Below, one piece after another: positions 23,624 to 34,396 of a DNA stretch of 64,000 nt (within the stretch, counting starts at the first letter, position 1; every line of letters begins with the position of its first letter). The notes under the pieces were generated by a model that did no database searches, was not told the origin of the DNA, and was given only the letters and a program-made list of their open reading frames with translations. The position numbers and the translations under genes are program-made. Origin of the DNA: Lepidodermella squamata (taxonomy: Eukaryota; Gastrotricha); the NCBI GenBank assembly GCA_047495785.1, contig JBLDXI010000003.1, positions 496,001-560,000 of the forward strand. Reading direction: 5' to 3'.

Positions 23624-24968
23624 TTATATTTCAAAATTATTTGTGTTTTTGTGGTTGAAATAGATATGGATTGAATCTTTAAGAATCGATTTTGAAATAT
23701 CAGAAAGTAGTTGTTTTGGTAATTGCCATTCCTTAAAAAGTTTCAATGTTTGTTTAGTTATAGTTCCACGGCTACCCAGATAGAGTCCTTGCACGGTAAC
23801 TTCGTCGAGCTTCCATTGTTCACAGATGTCGTTTGCACAGGGTTCGTAAATTGATTTTTTCTCCTCGTCAACAGTGTCGAATTGATCGTTTCGTCCTTCG
23901 AAACGGATTGTTGGATCGATAACCAGGCCTTGTTTTCCCTTGATGACGAGAATGTCAAAACGATGATTTCGCCCTGGTCCGGCTACGCAATGGCCTTCTT
24001 CATACACCCGGTGTCCTTGATTTCTGAATGCATTAGCAATCATTCTACGGACAGTGTTGTGCCGTTTGTTGATGAGGAAGCTATTGTGCTTACAAGCGCC
24101 TAACACATGAGCGAGGGTTTCTTTCTCGGCATCACCGTAGCGACACCGGGTAGTGTTGAGGGGCTTGTTTCCACCATGAGCTGCTGCAACGTCGGCACAG
24201 TTCGTCGAGAATTTGATGGCCGTTGTCCATTCCGAAGTCGATAATCCAGTTTTGTTTGAGATCCAGTCGTTTCCAGCCGGAAAGTCAGCGAACTGACTTA
24301 CACCTTGCCCTTTTTCAGGCAATTCGCACCAACTCTCGAAAGCACGATCCCGAAGAATAGATCGCGCTTCTTTTGCTGTCAAAGGCTTCTCGGAATCCGG
24401 ATCGGCCTGAACGTCCAGTTTATCCAGGCAGTCCTGCATCTCCGACTCAAGATCGCGGCACAAAGGGATCAGGGGTTCGTCGACGGAGAGCAATTTCATG
24501 CAGATATTGTAATGCTGAAGAAAAGCCTCCCATTCGGCTTTTACGAGTCCGAGACCACGCTTCCGTTTGCTTGCGTAGAAAAATCCGTCTGGCGTTGCTG
24601 CTGGTATTTCCGCTATCTGCTTCACCGCCCTACGAAACTCTATGTCGACGCGATGAAGGAAAGATGCTGTCAGTTTTCGTAAGGGAGCGTTTTGAAGCGG
24701 ATAAATGAGCTTAGGCCATATGAATTGGTTGATAATGTTTAGCTTCTGGTCGGGGTGTAGAACGGAGCAATCAACAAGTCGTTGCAGATCGCCCATGACT
24801 TGAATGGTAACTTCAGACTGATCAAACGTCAACTCGTCAGCAAATGTCACTCCAAGATATTTGATAGTCTCCGTAGGGTGCAGAACAGGAATTGTTTGAT
24901 CTTCGTCTATTATCAATGGATCCGTTGACAATTCGCCATTTTCAACGACGATGGCTTTGTATTTGCGA
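23624..24968 (-). pseudogene. 5'-truncated R2-type non-LTR retrotransposon (RT tail plus restriction-like endonuclease)
   Basis: One open frame of about 447 codons runs from a TTATTA-rich tract to the stop at 23624. It begins inside the reverse transcriptase (KYKAIVVENGELS, then TIKYLGVTFADELTFD). It passes through the thumb-like region, a finger-like CRYGDAEKETLAHVLGAC and a restriction-like endonuclease core (HRFDILVIKGKQGLVIDPTI then RFE). That finger-then-RLE order is typical of the R2/NeSL/CRE side of non-LTR elements. The N-terminal fingers and the catalytic YxDD part are missing, so it cannot move by itself. No stop interrupts it, which suggests a recent insertion or selection. Confidence 0.75.
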
Positions 24969-25206
24969 ACATTATTATTATTATAAAGATTATTATTATA
25001 AAGATTTAAAGCTTCTTTCTTTTACCGTAACCAAATTGATGATGCGGAAATTTAAATTAAATAATTCCTGGGGGAAATTTAAATTTAAAACTTAAAAGAA
25101 ACAATTTGAAAAATTTGAAAATTTAAACTAAATAATCATATAATTTAAATTTTAAATTTTTTAAGAACATTTTGAAAATTCAATTTTTTTTAAATGTTGA
25201 TAATAA

Positions 25207-25472
25207 ATGCTCATCACCTTTGCATGGTACCAGCGGCAATTAGCGATGCGTAGCTTTCGACGTACAATTTGCTACCAATTTGAACCGAGCCGCGAGCTGT
25301 AAAAAGCAGCAAAATCTCGTCTGACTTGGCACGATGTGATAATTTTCACGCTCTCATCATCCTGAATGGCCGGTACTTGGGCAGAACCAGCGCCGCCGGC
25401 ATTTGCGAGCGGGCAACGAGCCAGCGAAATAGCGAAACTTGCAGCGATCAATAATTTGCAAAATACCAGCAT
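25207..25472 (-). pseudogene. cystatin-like pseudogene
   Basis: It begins like the gene at 16731-17024 (MLVFCKLLIAASFAISLARC, NAGGAGSAQVP, QVRRDFAAFY). A few extra bases (GCTCGCGGCTCG where the intact gene has GGCTCG) then shift the frame and give a stop at FYSSRLGSNW. The homologous TACGTCGAAAGCTACGC and GCTGGTACCAT blocks follow out of frame. The core loop is altered too. It is a dead copy. Confidence 0.75.
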
Positions 25473-25692
25473 GGCTAGATATAATGTAAGGCTTTTTTAA
25501 TTTAATGAAAATATTGAAAAATATAAAAAATTTGAAATTTTTATGCGACCGGTCTGTTTTGGCGTAAAACCATCGTTATCACCAATAAGGACGAGACCGA
25601 CTGTGACCTACTGCAACAAGGAGCTTGCAACAACAAGCCATCACCAACACGCAATAACCAATCAGAAAACCACGCCACTTTTGGGCTAGATA

Positions 25693-26197
25693 CAGTAGAA
25701 GCTGTATAATCCGAACCCCAGCAATGCGGACAGCGGCCTAGTCCGGACGATTTTAGGGCGACGGACAGAGATTACGTTATAACATGCGGCCATCGCGCTC
25801 TTTAAGGCGGACAGCTTCTTAATGCGGACGCGTGCTAATACGGCCAGTTTTCTAGCTGCAGTCGCACTGTCCATATGGTTATTTTAGGCTCTTTAATGCG
25901 AACACCGCGGACACCCCTCAACTCCATGTCTCCGAGTGGGTTATGGATATTGTCACAAATCTTCGCTTACTTGGCCTCAAGTTACAAATTGTGTGTAATA
26001 ACCACTCAAATCTAACTAAAGAGCGCGCTAATTAGAAAAGCAAACAGTACCTGCGCGTAAAAAGGGGGGCTAATCCTGTCCGCTGAGGCCGTTTCAAGGG
26101 GCGCCTCGGAATATTAGGGATCGCCCAATGCAGACAGCGCGCAAATGCGGACAAATTTTCCGCGACCGATGGTGTCCGGATTATACAGCTTCTACTG
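25693..26197. mobile_element. pogo/Tigger-like MITE
   Basis: The element begins CAGTAGAAGCTGTATAATCC and ends with the matching GGATTATACAGCTTCTACTG. Both ends are flanked by TA, the target of Tc1/mariner/pogo transposons. CAGTAGAA...TATAATCCGAAC termini are typical of the pogo group. The 505-bp interior has repeated ATGCGGACA words and no transposase, so it depends on a helper. Confidence 0.85.
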
Positions 26198-26857
26198 TAC
26201 AACGCGCTTATTCTTGGTTAACTCGGACGTCTTTCCAAAACTCAGCCTTTGTGACGCAGAACTGGCAGACATGCCTCCGATAGCAACAGTTATTCTGCCA
26301 AGCGATCTGTCATTTTTGAGAATGTCTCAAGCGTTCGATCGACCGCGGTGAAAGCCAATTTGTGACTCGACGTGACTCGATGTCAAGCAAAGCACAATTT
26401 TCGGCCTACGCTGCACTAACGGTGCCACTGGTCACGACAGTGTTTGTATTTGTAATTAGAATACTTAATGATAAAGAATTTCTGGCATGGTGGGATTTTC
26501 ATTAAAAGATAGAGCAAGAAATAATCTACGTGACACATATTAAAAGAAAAAACTTTAAAATGACCGATTTCCGATTTCAAGTAAAAATCTGCAAAAAAAT
26601 CAAAATTTGCATGTAAAAGGGCTATCCAAGAAAGTAAAAAAAATCGGGAAAAGAATTAAGGGTTTGTCATTTATTTTTTGTTTCAATTTCGCATCGTGAG
26701 TGCGCACTCTGATCACTACGTTCTCTATGATCAATCCACCATTGCTCATTGGTTTGAGCCATGGATAATAATAGATAATAGTAATTTTCTATTATGGTTT
26801 GAGCACTCAATTATCAATAATCGATAGTTCGATAGTTCAAGTAAGAATCAAGTAACT

Positions 26858-26985
26858 AGAACTGCTCATTTTAGCCCCGGTTTTGATTGATTTTTTGACA
26901 TTTTCAAATCAATGACACAAGTTCTATCCAAGACTTATGTTTTTCATTTTTTATTGAGCATTTTTGAAACTGTTGACGATATTAT
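26858..26985 (+). pseudogene. 3' fragment of ankyrin/SOCS-box gene
   Basis: CTCATTTTAGCCCCGGTTTT through TTGATTGATTTTTTGACATT matches the end of the gene at 14349-15386. It encodes LILAPVLIDFLTFSNQ and a stop. Similarity continues into the 3' flank (CCAAGACTTATGTTTTTC against CCAAGATTTGTTTTCG). Nothing upstream of the SOCS-box end is recognisable. Confidence 0.65.
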
Positions 26986-27441
26986 CCCGAATTTCTCGCT
27001 TCACTGCTTACCAAAGCAGGGCTGCAAAACTTAACGCAAATTTGCACTCAAAACACAACTTTGTGCGCGGATTCCGAATATCTTGCGGATTCCGAATAAC
27101 AACTATATCTGGAAGCTTTTAAGCGGATAGTGGAAAATATTTGCCTTCAAGCCGCTATTCCAACCTTCGGCTGCGCCTCAGGTCTCCATAGCTGGCCCCC
27201 AGACGAATATTCTCCGCTATCCGCTACAACGCTCCCAGATATCGTATAATATTCTATTCTCGAAAACAAGCCCAAAATTACTCTGCCCTACAGTATGAAA
27301 AGCAAGCAGCGATAACCGACGACTTTATTTATGCAAATGCAGGCGTAACACGCCATAGCAACAACTCATCTCGTTCTGCTAAGCTCTCACAAAACAATCT
27401 TACACAGCAGTCACACCGATTCTCAACACGTCGAGCAGTCT

Positions 27442-27942
27442 TCAATATTTCTTGTAATAATCCTCGTCAACAGCAAATTCGCTCGAGCCGGTGCAGATCT
27501 TGTACAGTTTGCACAGCTTCTTGGCCGTGATGGCGGTGATCCCCCGGCACTGTGATTGCTTCGAGCATTCGGCGAAGCAATCTGCCAGAGTGCGATTGCT
27601 GATAACACTGCCGAGTAGATTTTCAGCCTTCGACGTCGCGCAGCTGGCCTTCAAAGGGCCGTAATCTGACGGGACTGCAAAGCACAGATGGATGTTCATT
27701 ATGTGGATAGTCACGAAATACCAACAATGGCAATCAGTAAGCATAGGAAATTGCAATCCGCAAGATGTTTCACGCATGAGGCTCATTGTTAAGAGACGGA
27801 AGGTAAAGGGAAAATTCCCGATTCAAATTACACTATCAGAATTCTTACTTTTATTGGGACCGGTCCAATTGACTGGTGGCTTGGATTTGATTGCTACTGA
27901 TCCAATGGCGATCGCAAGAACAATCATTGCCTTCAAGAACAT
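27442..27942 (-). CDS. small secreted PAN/apple-domain protein
   Basis: Exons 27942-27849 and 27674-27442 join in phase 1, giving 108 residues. Exon 2 is 233 nt, exactly as in the paralogue at 18515. The signal peptide reads MFLKAMIVLAIAIGSVAIKS, followed by a short PPVNWTGPNK linker absent from the paralogue. The PAN domain keeps six cysteines (KASCATS, LADCFAEC, QCRGI, LCKLYKIC). The gene is inverted relative to the other two PAN loci, and its conserved upstream block (28050-28220) is inverted with it. Confidence 0.7.
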
Positions 27943-28262
27943 GGCGTAGGAATTGAAATGTGAAAAATACAAGAAAATTGATGGATTAAAATGTGAGAAA
28001 TGCAGCTACCCGATGCATCTAACATCCGATGCGCTCGCATTAGGATAGGGACTACGCCTGCAGCTGAAAAAATGCGGTTGTTTTGAACTTGCCTGGGGAA
28101 TTTTCTTAATTTTGCTGAGATGAATTAATATACCTGAGAGAAGTTTTCATTGTTTACATTGCAATATTATTCATAATCTAACAGAAAAGCGTAGGAATTG
28201 TGTTTACCAGTAGGGCCAAAATAACGCGAGAAAACGCACCGCCACTTTGCGAGAAGACATTT

Positions 28263-28650
28263 TCGCCATGCCTCAGGCAGATTTCATCGGTAAGAGAATT
28301 TCATCGGAGAACAACTGAGGGTGACACTATCGAATTTCACCCGTCCTATCTTCGATTGTTGCCAGCATTCGTCAAATAGATGTTGCTACCAACCTAGGTT
28401 CGCTCTTTCCCATCGCTTCATTTGAATCGAATCCATTTGCTCCTTAAGGATCTTCGGTTGTTGAGATTACTGTGAGGATTTCCATAGAAAGCAGATTAGC
28501 TTCCACGATGAATTATGCTATTTTGGCTCACGGCACAAATCGCTGTGTTCTTTCTCCGCCGGAGGATGAGCCCAGGTCGAAGGTATTGCCATTAGGTTGG
28601 CTGATGTCGATGTTTCAAGCTTTAAAAGTGATACCCAATGTAACTGCAGC
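28263..28650 (+). pseudogene. SGNH-hydrolase gene fragment
   Basis: CATGCCTCAGGCAGATTTCA matches the end of exon 2 of the intact gene at 36797. It is followed after a deletion by the C-terminal coding part: CACCCGTCCTATCTTCGATT and GCTCACGGCACAAATCGCTG. Stops and an internal deletion show it is not functional. It lies next to the PAN gene at 27442. Confidence 0.65.
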
Positions 28651-29356
28651 TTATTAACAGAGCAGGGAGCAGGCATTTTTAATAGCAGGCGTTAACGAGC
28701 GCCTGTGTATCTATCGAGAGGGGCGTACTTCTACCCTATATACGTAGATCGAATGGTATAATTAGGACCTATAAGCAAAATGGATTCCCCATCTTGCCCC
28801 TTTAGATTTAGAAGAGGGCGAACTATAGGGGGTATTTTCGGGCCGAAATATTATGGCCAAAGATCTTCTTGGCACTTTCCATCTCTGCTGAACTGAAATG
28901 GGAGGGGGAGAACGGTGGGGTCTTTCCCCCGTTCTTTGAGCCCTGGGTTATAAAATGGACGGTTATTTGGACATTTAGATCTAAGCAAGATCTATTGAGA
29001 TTTAGATCTACTGATTTCCGCCTGGGTTTTAGATCTGGGGAAGTTTATTTCTGCATGGAAAGCCACAGAATGATACTCCCCCATGTGCACGACTATTTGG
29101 AGCTATAACTATTTTGAGGAGTTAATGATTCATGCCCCTGCGAAAATAATGTCATCATAGAGAATAAAGTTACCGGAGTTTCGATTCTTCGCCGATTTTT
29201 TTTAAAAATCATTAGGGCGGCTCTTTTTCGAACTCATACATGTTCAGGTATATCGTTAGCGTCATTGAATAACTCGGATTTATATCTGTTTCAAGGTTAG
29301 GGGTGTAAAGTGACAAGCCTTTTGTTTTCGGCCCAAAAATCGAGCTTCGTATAAAC

Positions 29357-30643
29357 CAGTGGTTCTCAAACCCCGTTTTTCCGGCCGCATGCGGCCGGCG
29401 AGGCCCATTTTGGCGGCCGGCAGAGGTCCGCCTATCTCTTGCATTGCGTGCGGCCGGACGGCTCTTTCGAGGGGAATAGTCCATCAGGGTTTCCCATAAT
29501 TTGTGCACATTTCCAGCAAAATTCGACGTATCCAAATGATAAATAGCCATAATTTTATTAAAAGTTTCTCGCTTCGCTCGCTGATTCACTTTCAAATCTT
29601 TTAGTATAAGGAGAAGCCTTAGACGCAATTACCAACTTGTTCACGAAAAAACAGCCTTCAAGGCAATTACGCAGCTCAAGATTTCCCTTCGAAGTGTCCA
29701 CTGCACGAATCGCTGGCGGCCTAGCCCAGCTCGCGGCGAGAAACACTCAAACCCCTTTTTAACGCATTTTTAGCCCATTTTCAGAAGGAATTCTGGAAAA
29801 ATATCGTCAGCTAAAGCTCGCTTCGCTCGCAAAGGTTAATTAATTCACGGGTTTCACAGTTTGGAGTTTTGAGGCCAAATATTAATTGGCCAAAATATTA
29901 CATAAAATATCTTTCACTTTTTGACTTTTTGAGAGTGATGGGGATGGGTAGCGACTTCATTTGAATGACCAATCAGGGGTCGCGTAAACATTCAGTTAAC
30001 AACCACTGCTCAAACCCTAATTTAATAAACAATCCGCTTAAAAGCGCACTCGAAAACTTCAATTCTCGATTATAGAGTATAGAGGCGTGCGACCGGGAAG
30101 GTCCTATTTTACCATTACAAGCGGCCGGTTGAGGGTTCATGAGGCATACTCATACTCATACTCTTTATTTATGCAAGTTGCCTTTCGACATTTAGCATTT
30201 GGTATCAAACATCATCACAAGGCTTATGAGTCATCTATACCCATGGTTGATGGTCGAACCATGGTCCCCAGGCTTTGTGTACTGAGTAGCCATATCTTGA
30301 TTGCCGTTGAATGGCGTCCTACACCGGGAGGGAGGAAACCGCGGTCTCGGGTGGATTTGCTTGGCGGTGTTACCAGCAGGTACGCACTCGAGGATTGTGC
30401 CCTTGGCTCCGTAGTCGGCGACACGTCTTCCTGTCAGCTTGATTAACGGTCCCAGAAACGCCGCATTCAATGCGTAGAAGAATGATTAGTGTTGCGGTTC
30501 TGGGGATTGAACCCGTGCCTTTTCGCCGCCAGTGAGGTGCTTGGACCGCTCGACCACTTGCTCCCCAATGCGGCCGGAAAGCGGAAAGGTCGCCAGCCGG
30601 CCGCCATTTTTGACCGGGAGCGAAAATAGTTTGAGAACCACTG
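29357..30643. mobile_element. non-autonomous hAT element with 8-bp target duplication
   Basis: The left end is CAGTGGTTCTCAAACC and the right end GTTTGAGAACCACTG, classic hAT/Charlie-type termini. Both sides carry the 8-bp direct repeat GTATAAAC (29349-29356 and 30644-30651), as expected for hAT. The related sequence at 17397 (CTTCGTATGAACACGAAACTCG) shows the same flanks joined without the element, i.e. an empty site. The interior is rich in GGCCGGC words and holds a tRNA-like segment. No intact transposase was seen. Confidence 0.88.
30494..30566 (-). other. tRNA-like segment (possible tRNA-derived insert)
   Basis: On the minus strand the segment starts GGGGAGCAAG. It has an A-box-like TGGTCGAGCGGTCC and, 37 bp on, a B-box-like GGTTCAATCCC. 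Spacing is right for a Ser/Leu-type tRNA. Stem pairing outside the boxes is poor (the T stem pairs only three bases), so a working tRNA is unlikely. It lies inside the hAT element and may be a captured tRNA or SINE head. Confidence 0.35.
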
Positions 30644-30664
30644 GTATAAACCCGCAACTCGAAT

Positions 30665-30752
30665 TACCCTAACCCTAACCTTAACCCAAAACCCTAACCA
30701 AACCCTAAACCTAAACCTAAACCTAAACCTAACCCTAACCGAACCCGAACCC
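30665..30752. repeat. interstitial telomere-like tract
   Basis: About 14 variants of CCCTAA/CCTAAA lie in a row, immediately beyond the hAT target duplication. The flanks match the shorter tract at 17421. The array is the C-rich strand of TTAGGG-type repeats, much degenerated. Confidence 0.7.
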
Positions 30753-31069
30753 CAATTCACAGTTTGGCTAAAAAACACGATTTTATGAAAGTTAATTTTG
30801 TATTTTGTCATACATAAATGTATGAAAGTGCATAATATTCAAATGTAAACATTGTAAACTGCTCCCAAGTATATTAATTCATCTTAACAAATTTAAGAAA
30901 ACTGTCTCTGTGGGCAAGTTCAAAACAACCGCATTGTTTCAGCTGGAGGCGTGGGTGCTAACCTGATGCGAGTACATCCCATGCTAGGTGCATCGGGTAG
31001 CTGTATTTCTCACATTTTAATTCCATCATTTTTCTTGTTTTTTACCATTCGAATTTTCATCTCTTCGCC

Positions 31070-31484
31070 ATGTAATGTAAGGCAATTGTTTTTGCAATGG
31101 CCATTGGATTGGCAGCCTGTCAAAGCACGTAAGAATGCTCATAGCGGGATCCGCTGGGCTCAGGGCTCAAAACACTGCCTTAAATTTCATTTAATCGAAC
31201 TGTTCATTCTGCGATAATCTTTCTTGGAATTTCATGATCTGTGCGTTATAGACCTGCCTGGATACGCCGAGGTGAAGGCTAGCTGCGACACGTCGAAGGC
31301 TGACAACCTACTCGGCAGTGTTATCAGCAATCGCTCGCTGAAAGACTGCGCCGCCGAATGCACGAACCAAGCTCAGTGCCGAGGCTTCACGGCCAACCCG
31401 GCCAAGCTGTTGTGCAAGCTGTCCACGAGTTGCTCTGGTGTCGGCAGATATCTTCAAGGCGAGGTATATTACATTAGGAAGTGA
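31070..31484 (+). pseudogene. PAN/apple-domain gene with destroyed start
   Basis: Exon 2 (31252-31484, 233 nt) is open and close to the gene at 18515, with all six cysteines. Exon 1 is broken: the start ATG is followed at once by TAA where the parent reads ATGTTC. The donor region CAAAGTAAGTAAG has become CAAAGCACGTAAG, so use of the remaining GTAAG would shift the frame. An internal ATG at 31098 does not rescue the frame. It is therefore probably a recent pseudogene of a segmental duplicate. Confidence 0.72.
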
Positions 31485-32110
31485 GGAATACTCGAGGTTC
31501 GAATGGGAATGACAGCTTAGTAAAATCTCTTTGTGCGAGCGCAGCACAGCTCAGTGTGTTGAGTTGAGGAATAAAATCATCAGGTATCACTGGTTGCTTT
31601 TCCATACCGCGGGGTCGAGTGGTGGAAACAGGTCGGGTTGACCGGCCGGTAAATTGACTGGTTGCCGGTTGGGCCAGGTCGCGGTTTGGGTATGGATCGG
31701 CTAAATTCTAGCCAGTAAACGGAAATTTTCGGCGGGAAAGTGGACTCTCTCAAAAAGGATAGAGGTGAGATGGAAGTAAGAAGGAAGGGTAGTAATAATC
31801 CTTCTGCACCAATCGCCGCAGTGTTTTCAGTGAAATTCAGGGTTTAAGAGGTTCGCAATTATTGAAAGACTAGTTAAATTAAATAGAGGAATGAGGGGGG
31901 TATCGTACCCCCAGTTCGGCAGCGCAAAGAGGAAAAACCCCCAAAAAACCACAGGGGGGACCTTTTGGCCGAAAATTGGGGCCCGAAAATACCCCCTAGT
32001 TCTAGGATCCCTTCGCACACTGGCAGGTCAAACCCCGGTCAACCGCGTCGGTACACCAAATGCCGGTGGGTGACGTGGATGTGGATTGGGTCGACCAGTT
32101 GCAACCTCGG

Positions 32111-32313
32111 GGGCTCAACTGAAGGTTACACTATCGACTTTTACCCTTTCAATCTTCGATTGTTGCCAGCCTTCGGCGGAAAGATGTTGCCGGAAGATGA
32201 ATAATTGCGCATTCCATGTGCCCAGGTCGAAGGTTCTGCTATTAGTAATGCTGATGTCGATGTATCAAGGTCAAAAAATGATACCAAGATATTTCACGTT
32301 TTTATAAATGTTA
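32111..32313 (+). pseudogene. SGNH-hydrolase 3' fragment
   Basis: GGCTCAACTGAAGGTTACAC through TTTTTATAAATGTTAG aligns with the C-terminal coding end of the gene at 36797 and with the fragment at 19435. It carries stops (GAAGATGAATAA) and indels. A GC-rich insert with GGGGGTAT...ATACCCCC ends (about 31895-31998) lies just upstream; its right end recurs inverted at about 28828. Confidence 0.65.
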
Positions 32314-32525
32314 GCAAATGGGAAGCAAATAAAATGCATATCTTTTTTACCCTGCAGTTTATTAACAGAGCAGGCATTTTCACGAGGCGTTAACAAGCGC
32401 CTGAGTATCTATAGGGAGGCGTGCAAAGATTGCCGTTTGAATTTTCCACTTGTTTCAAGCCAAGAAAAAATATACATTTTATCGGTTATCCTTTATCAAA
32501 GTTTGAACAAGTAATATGCGCAACG

Positions 32526-34193
32526 TCACTTTAAAATATTCGGCAGCGGGCTAACAGTATTTGTTTGCTGAGCTATTTGCGCTGCAACAGACAGAAACCC
32601 TCTCCGGATGTGTAAAGTGAGGTCGTAGCATTTCGAAAACAACTCCATCTTGCGGCATGTCTCCTCCGCATCGCCTGTTGACTCAGATGACCACAACATG
32701 AGCAGCGCCTGGTACATCTGCTTCTGTAAAGGAACAATCCGACCAGCTATCGATGCGTCATCAACTGAAAGAAACAATCGTGAAGCTTAAAGAAAACTTG
32801 AAGAAAGGTGGATGAATTACCATGAAAGAATAAGATTCCTAGAATGAGCGAACTCTCAATGAAGGAAGGATTCAATTGAGCGAGACAATCAGCCAACCGG
32901 CTACACGCGACGAAAGTTGACTAAAGGAGAAATTTAAGAAAAATCTGTCATTTTCCCTCCTAGAACGCACTGTTTCGAAACCTTGATTCTGATCTGAATG
33001 CTGAGCCTCTAAAACTTGTTTAAAATTTTTGTCGGTGATATATGTGAGGGAGAATCCTAGGGACATTGGACATTCATTTGAGTTTTGAGTAATTCAGAAT
33101 CTAAATTCCAATACTGAAGGCATAGAAAGTGGGGTGCTCGAAATCTGCCTGAAATAAGCTAGGCGAATGGACGATTTGGGCCAGTTTTGGTACAGCCTTA
33201 AAGGTGATAGATACAGACAAACGGATTTCAAAATCGCGATCAGGGCCTTCGTAAACCCCTAGAAATGCCGTCAAATATTTTTCTTACTGCAGATAAAAAA
33301 TTCTTTAAGAAAAAGACAAAAGCTTACTTTCAGCATCGGGTAAGATTGAAGGGTTAGTGTCGAAAGCTCGTTAGACAGGCCGAGGGTTGAAGGAGGGCTC
33401 CCGTTAGGCAGGCTGTTGAAGAGAGCTGTCACGTGTATCACGCTTGTCGATCTAATCGCATCCAATTCTGCTTGCGAGAGACAAAGTCGCTCTATTCCTA
33501 TGCAAAACTAACACTTTGCGGGAAGGGTTTGATGACAGACATGGACATTCCAACCTTTGAAAAAAGTGCCATATTCTTCACATATCTTTGACTCGAATGC
33601 GAGTTGTTCGATGCCAAGTTTGATCACAGTTTCCATGTCATTGATATCAGAAGTAGGTCTTTTCAGCGGTACTGATTCAAGGCCGTGAAGAAGAGTAAAC
33701 GCATTCGCTGTGCACAACATCATAGCTTCAGCGCTAGATCTGTGATTAGTCTGCGGGTTCGAGATAATTTCAGGAGAAGGCAGTCGGACGCTACTACCAT
33801 TGTTAGAATTCATCGCTAGAGAATCTTCATTCGACGTGCTCGGATTTGTTATCTTTTCGCCAGTTGGCTTTGTCATGTATTTACCTAAAATAATGAGAAA
33901 ATGATTGATAGAGGAGGCAGGGATTTATACTCACTTTGTAATCCAGCGGCCAAGCATTTGTCGAAACGGCATCTCTTACACATTTGTCCCTTCAAGTGAC
34001 TGGCTAATTTGCAAGGTGAACGCTTTTCTTGGTGGCCTCCGTCGGCGTCTTGCAAACAGACTAGCACATGAGGTTTTTCGCAGTTGCGCCTGAAGAATTT
34101 CTGACACGCCTCGCATGTTGAAGGCTGGTAGTCTCTACGCCTAGGAACGATAGAGGTACAAACTCTACACAGCGCACCGTCGATAGGAGGCAT
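32526..34193 (-). CDS. divergent nuclear receptor B
   Basis: Five exons: 34193-33935, 33884-33555, 33497-33328, 32920-32821 and 32764-32526; 365 residues, intron phases 1-1-0-1. Exon 1 is the two-finger DNA-binding domain. Finger 1 is CRVC...CEAC with the P-box CEACQKFFRR (canonical CEGCKGFFRR). Finger 2 has 14 residues, not the usual 5, between its first two cysteines, then CKRCRFDKCLAAGLQ. Exons 2-5 are a short, helical ligand-binding-like domain (FTLLHGLESVPLKRP, LDAIRSTSVIHV, ALLMLWSS, SKCYDLTLHIRR). It should act in the nucleus as a transcription factor; ligand and target site are unknown. Of the intact four, its tail (NTVSPLPNILK) is closest to that of the chimeric gene at 19844. An acceptor-like TTTTTTGCAG lies 54 bp before the ATG. 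Confidence 0.8.
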
Positions 34194-34245
34194 TTATTCA
34201 CGAGGTAAAAATGTGTTTCTAATGCAAGCATATGAGGCGCGACGC

Positions 34246-34262
34246 CCTGCAAAAAATCGATG
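34246..34262 (-). promoter_or_regulatory. conserved 5'UTR splice-acceptor-like site of receptor B
   Basis: ATCGATTTTTTGCAG followed by GGCGTCGCGC lies just upstream of the ATG at 34193. The same block precedes receptors C, D and E. It looks like a 3' splice site for a 5' non-coding intron or for a trans-spliced leader. Confidence 0.5.
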
Positions 34263-34396
34263 AAACAAGAGTATTGATGAATGACATCTGAGCTGCCTCT
34301 AGTACGATGCCGCTAGGTCAACAGCAGAAAAAGTGGAAATAATCGTTTCGTATTAAGGCTGAAAATAGGAACGTCGTATTTGTTACGAATGTGCGT

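Noticed and set aside
28974-29035. Three TTTAGATCT words as a regulatory array
   Set aside because: Spacing is irregular (about 24-30 bp) and no gene lies close downstream.
29212-29746. Minus-strand ORFs at the left end of the hAT element as transposase remnants
   Set aside because: No hAT catalytic or dimerisation motif could be recognised; they are short and overlap.
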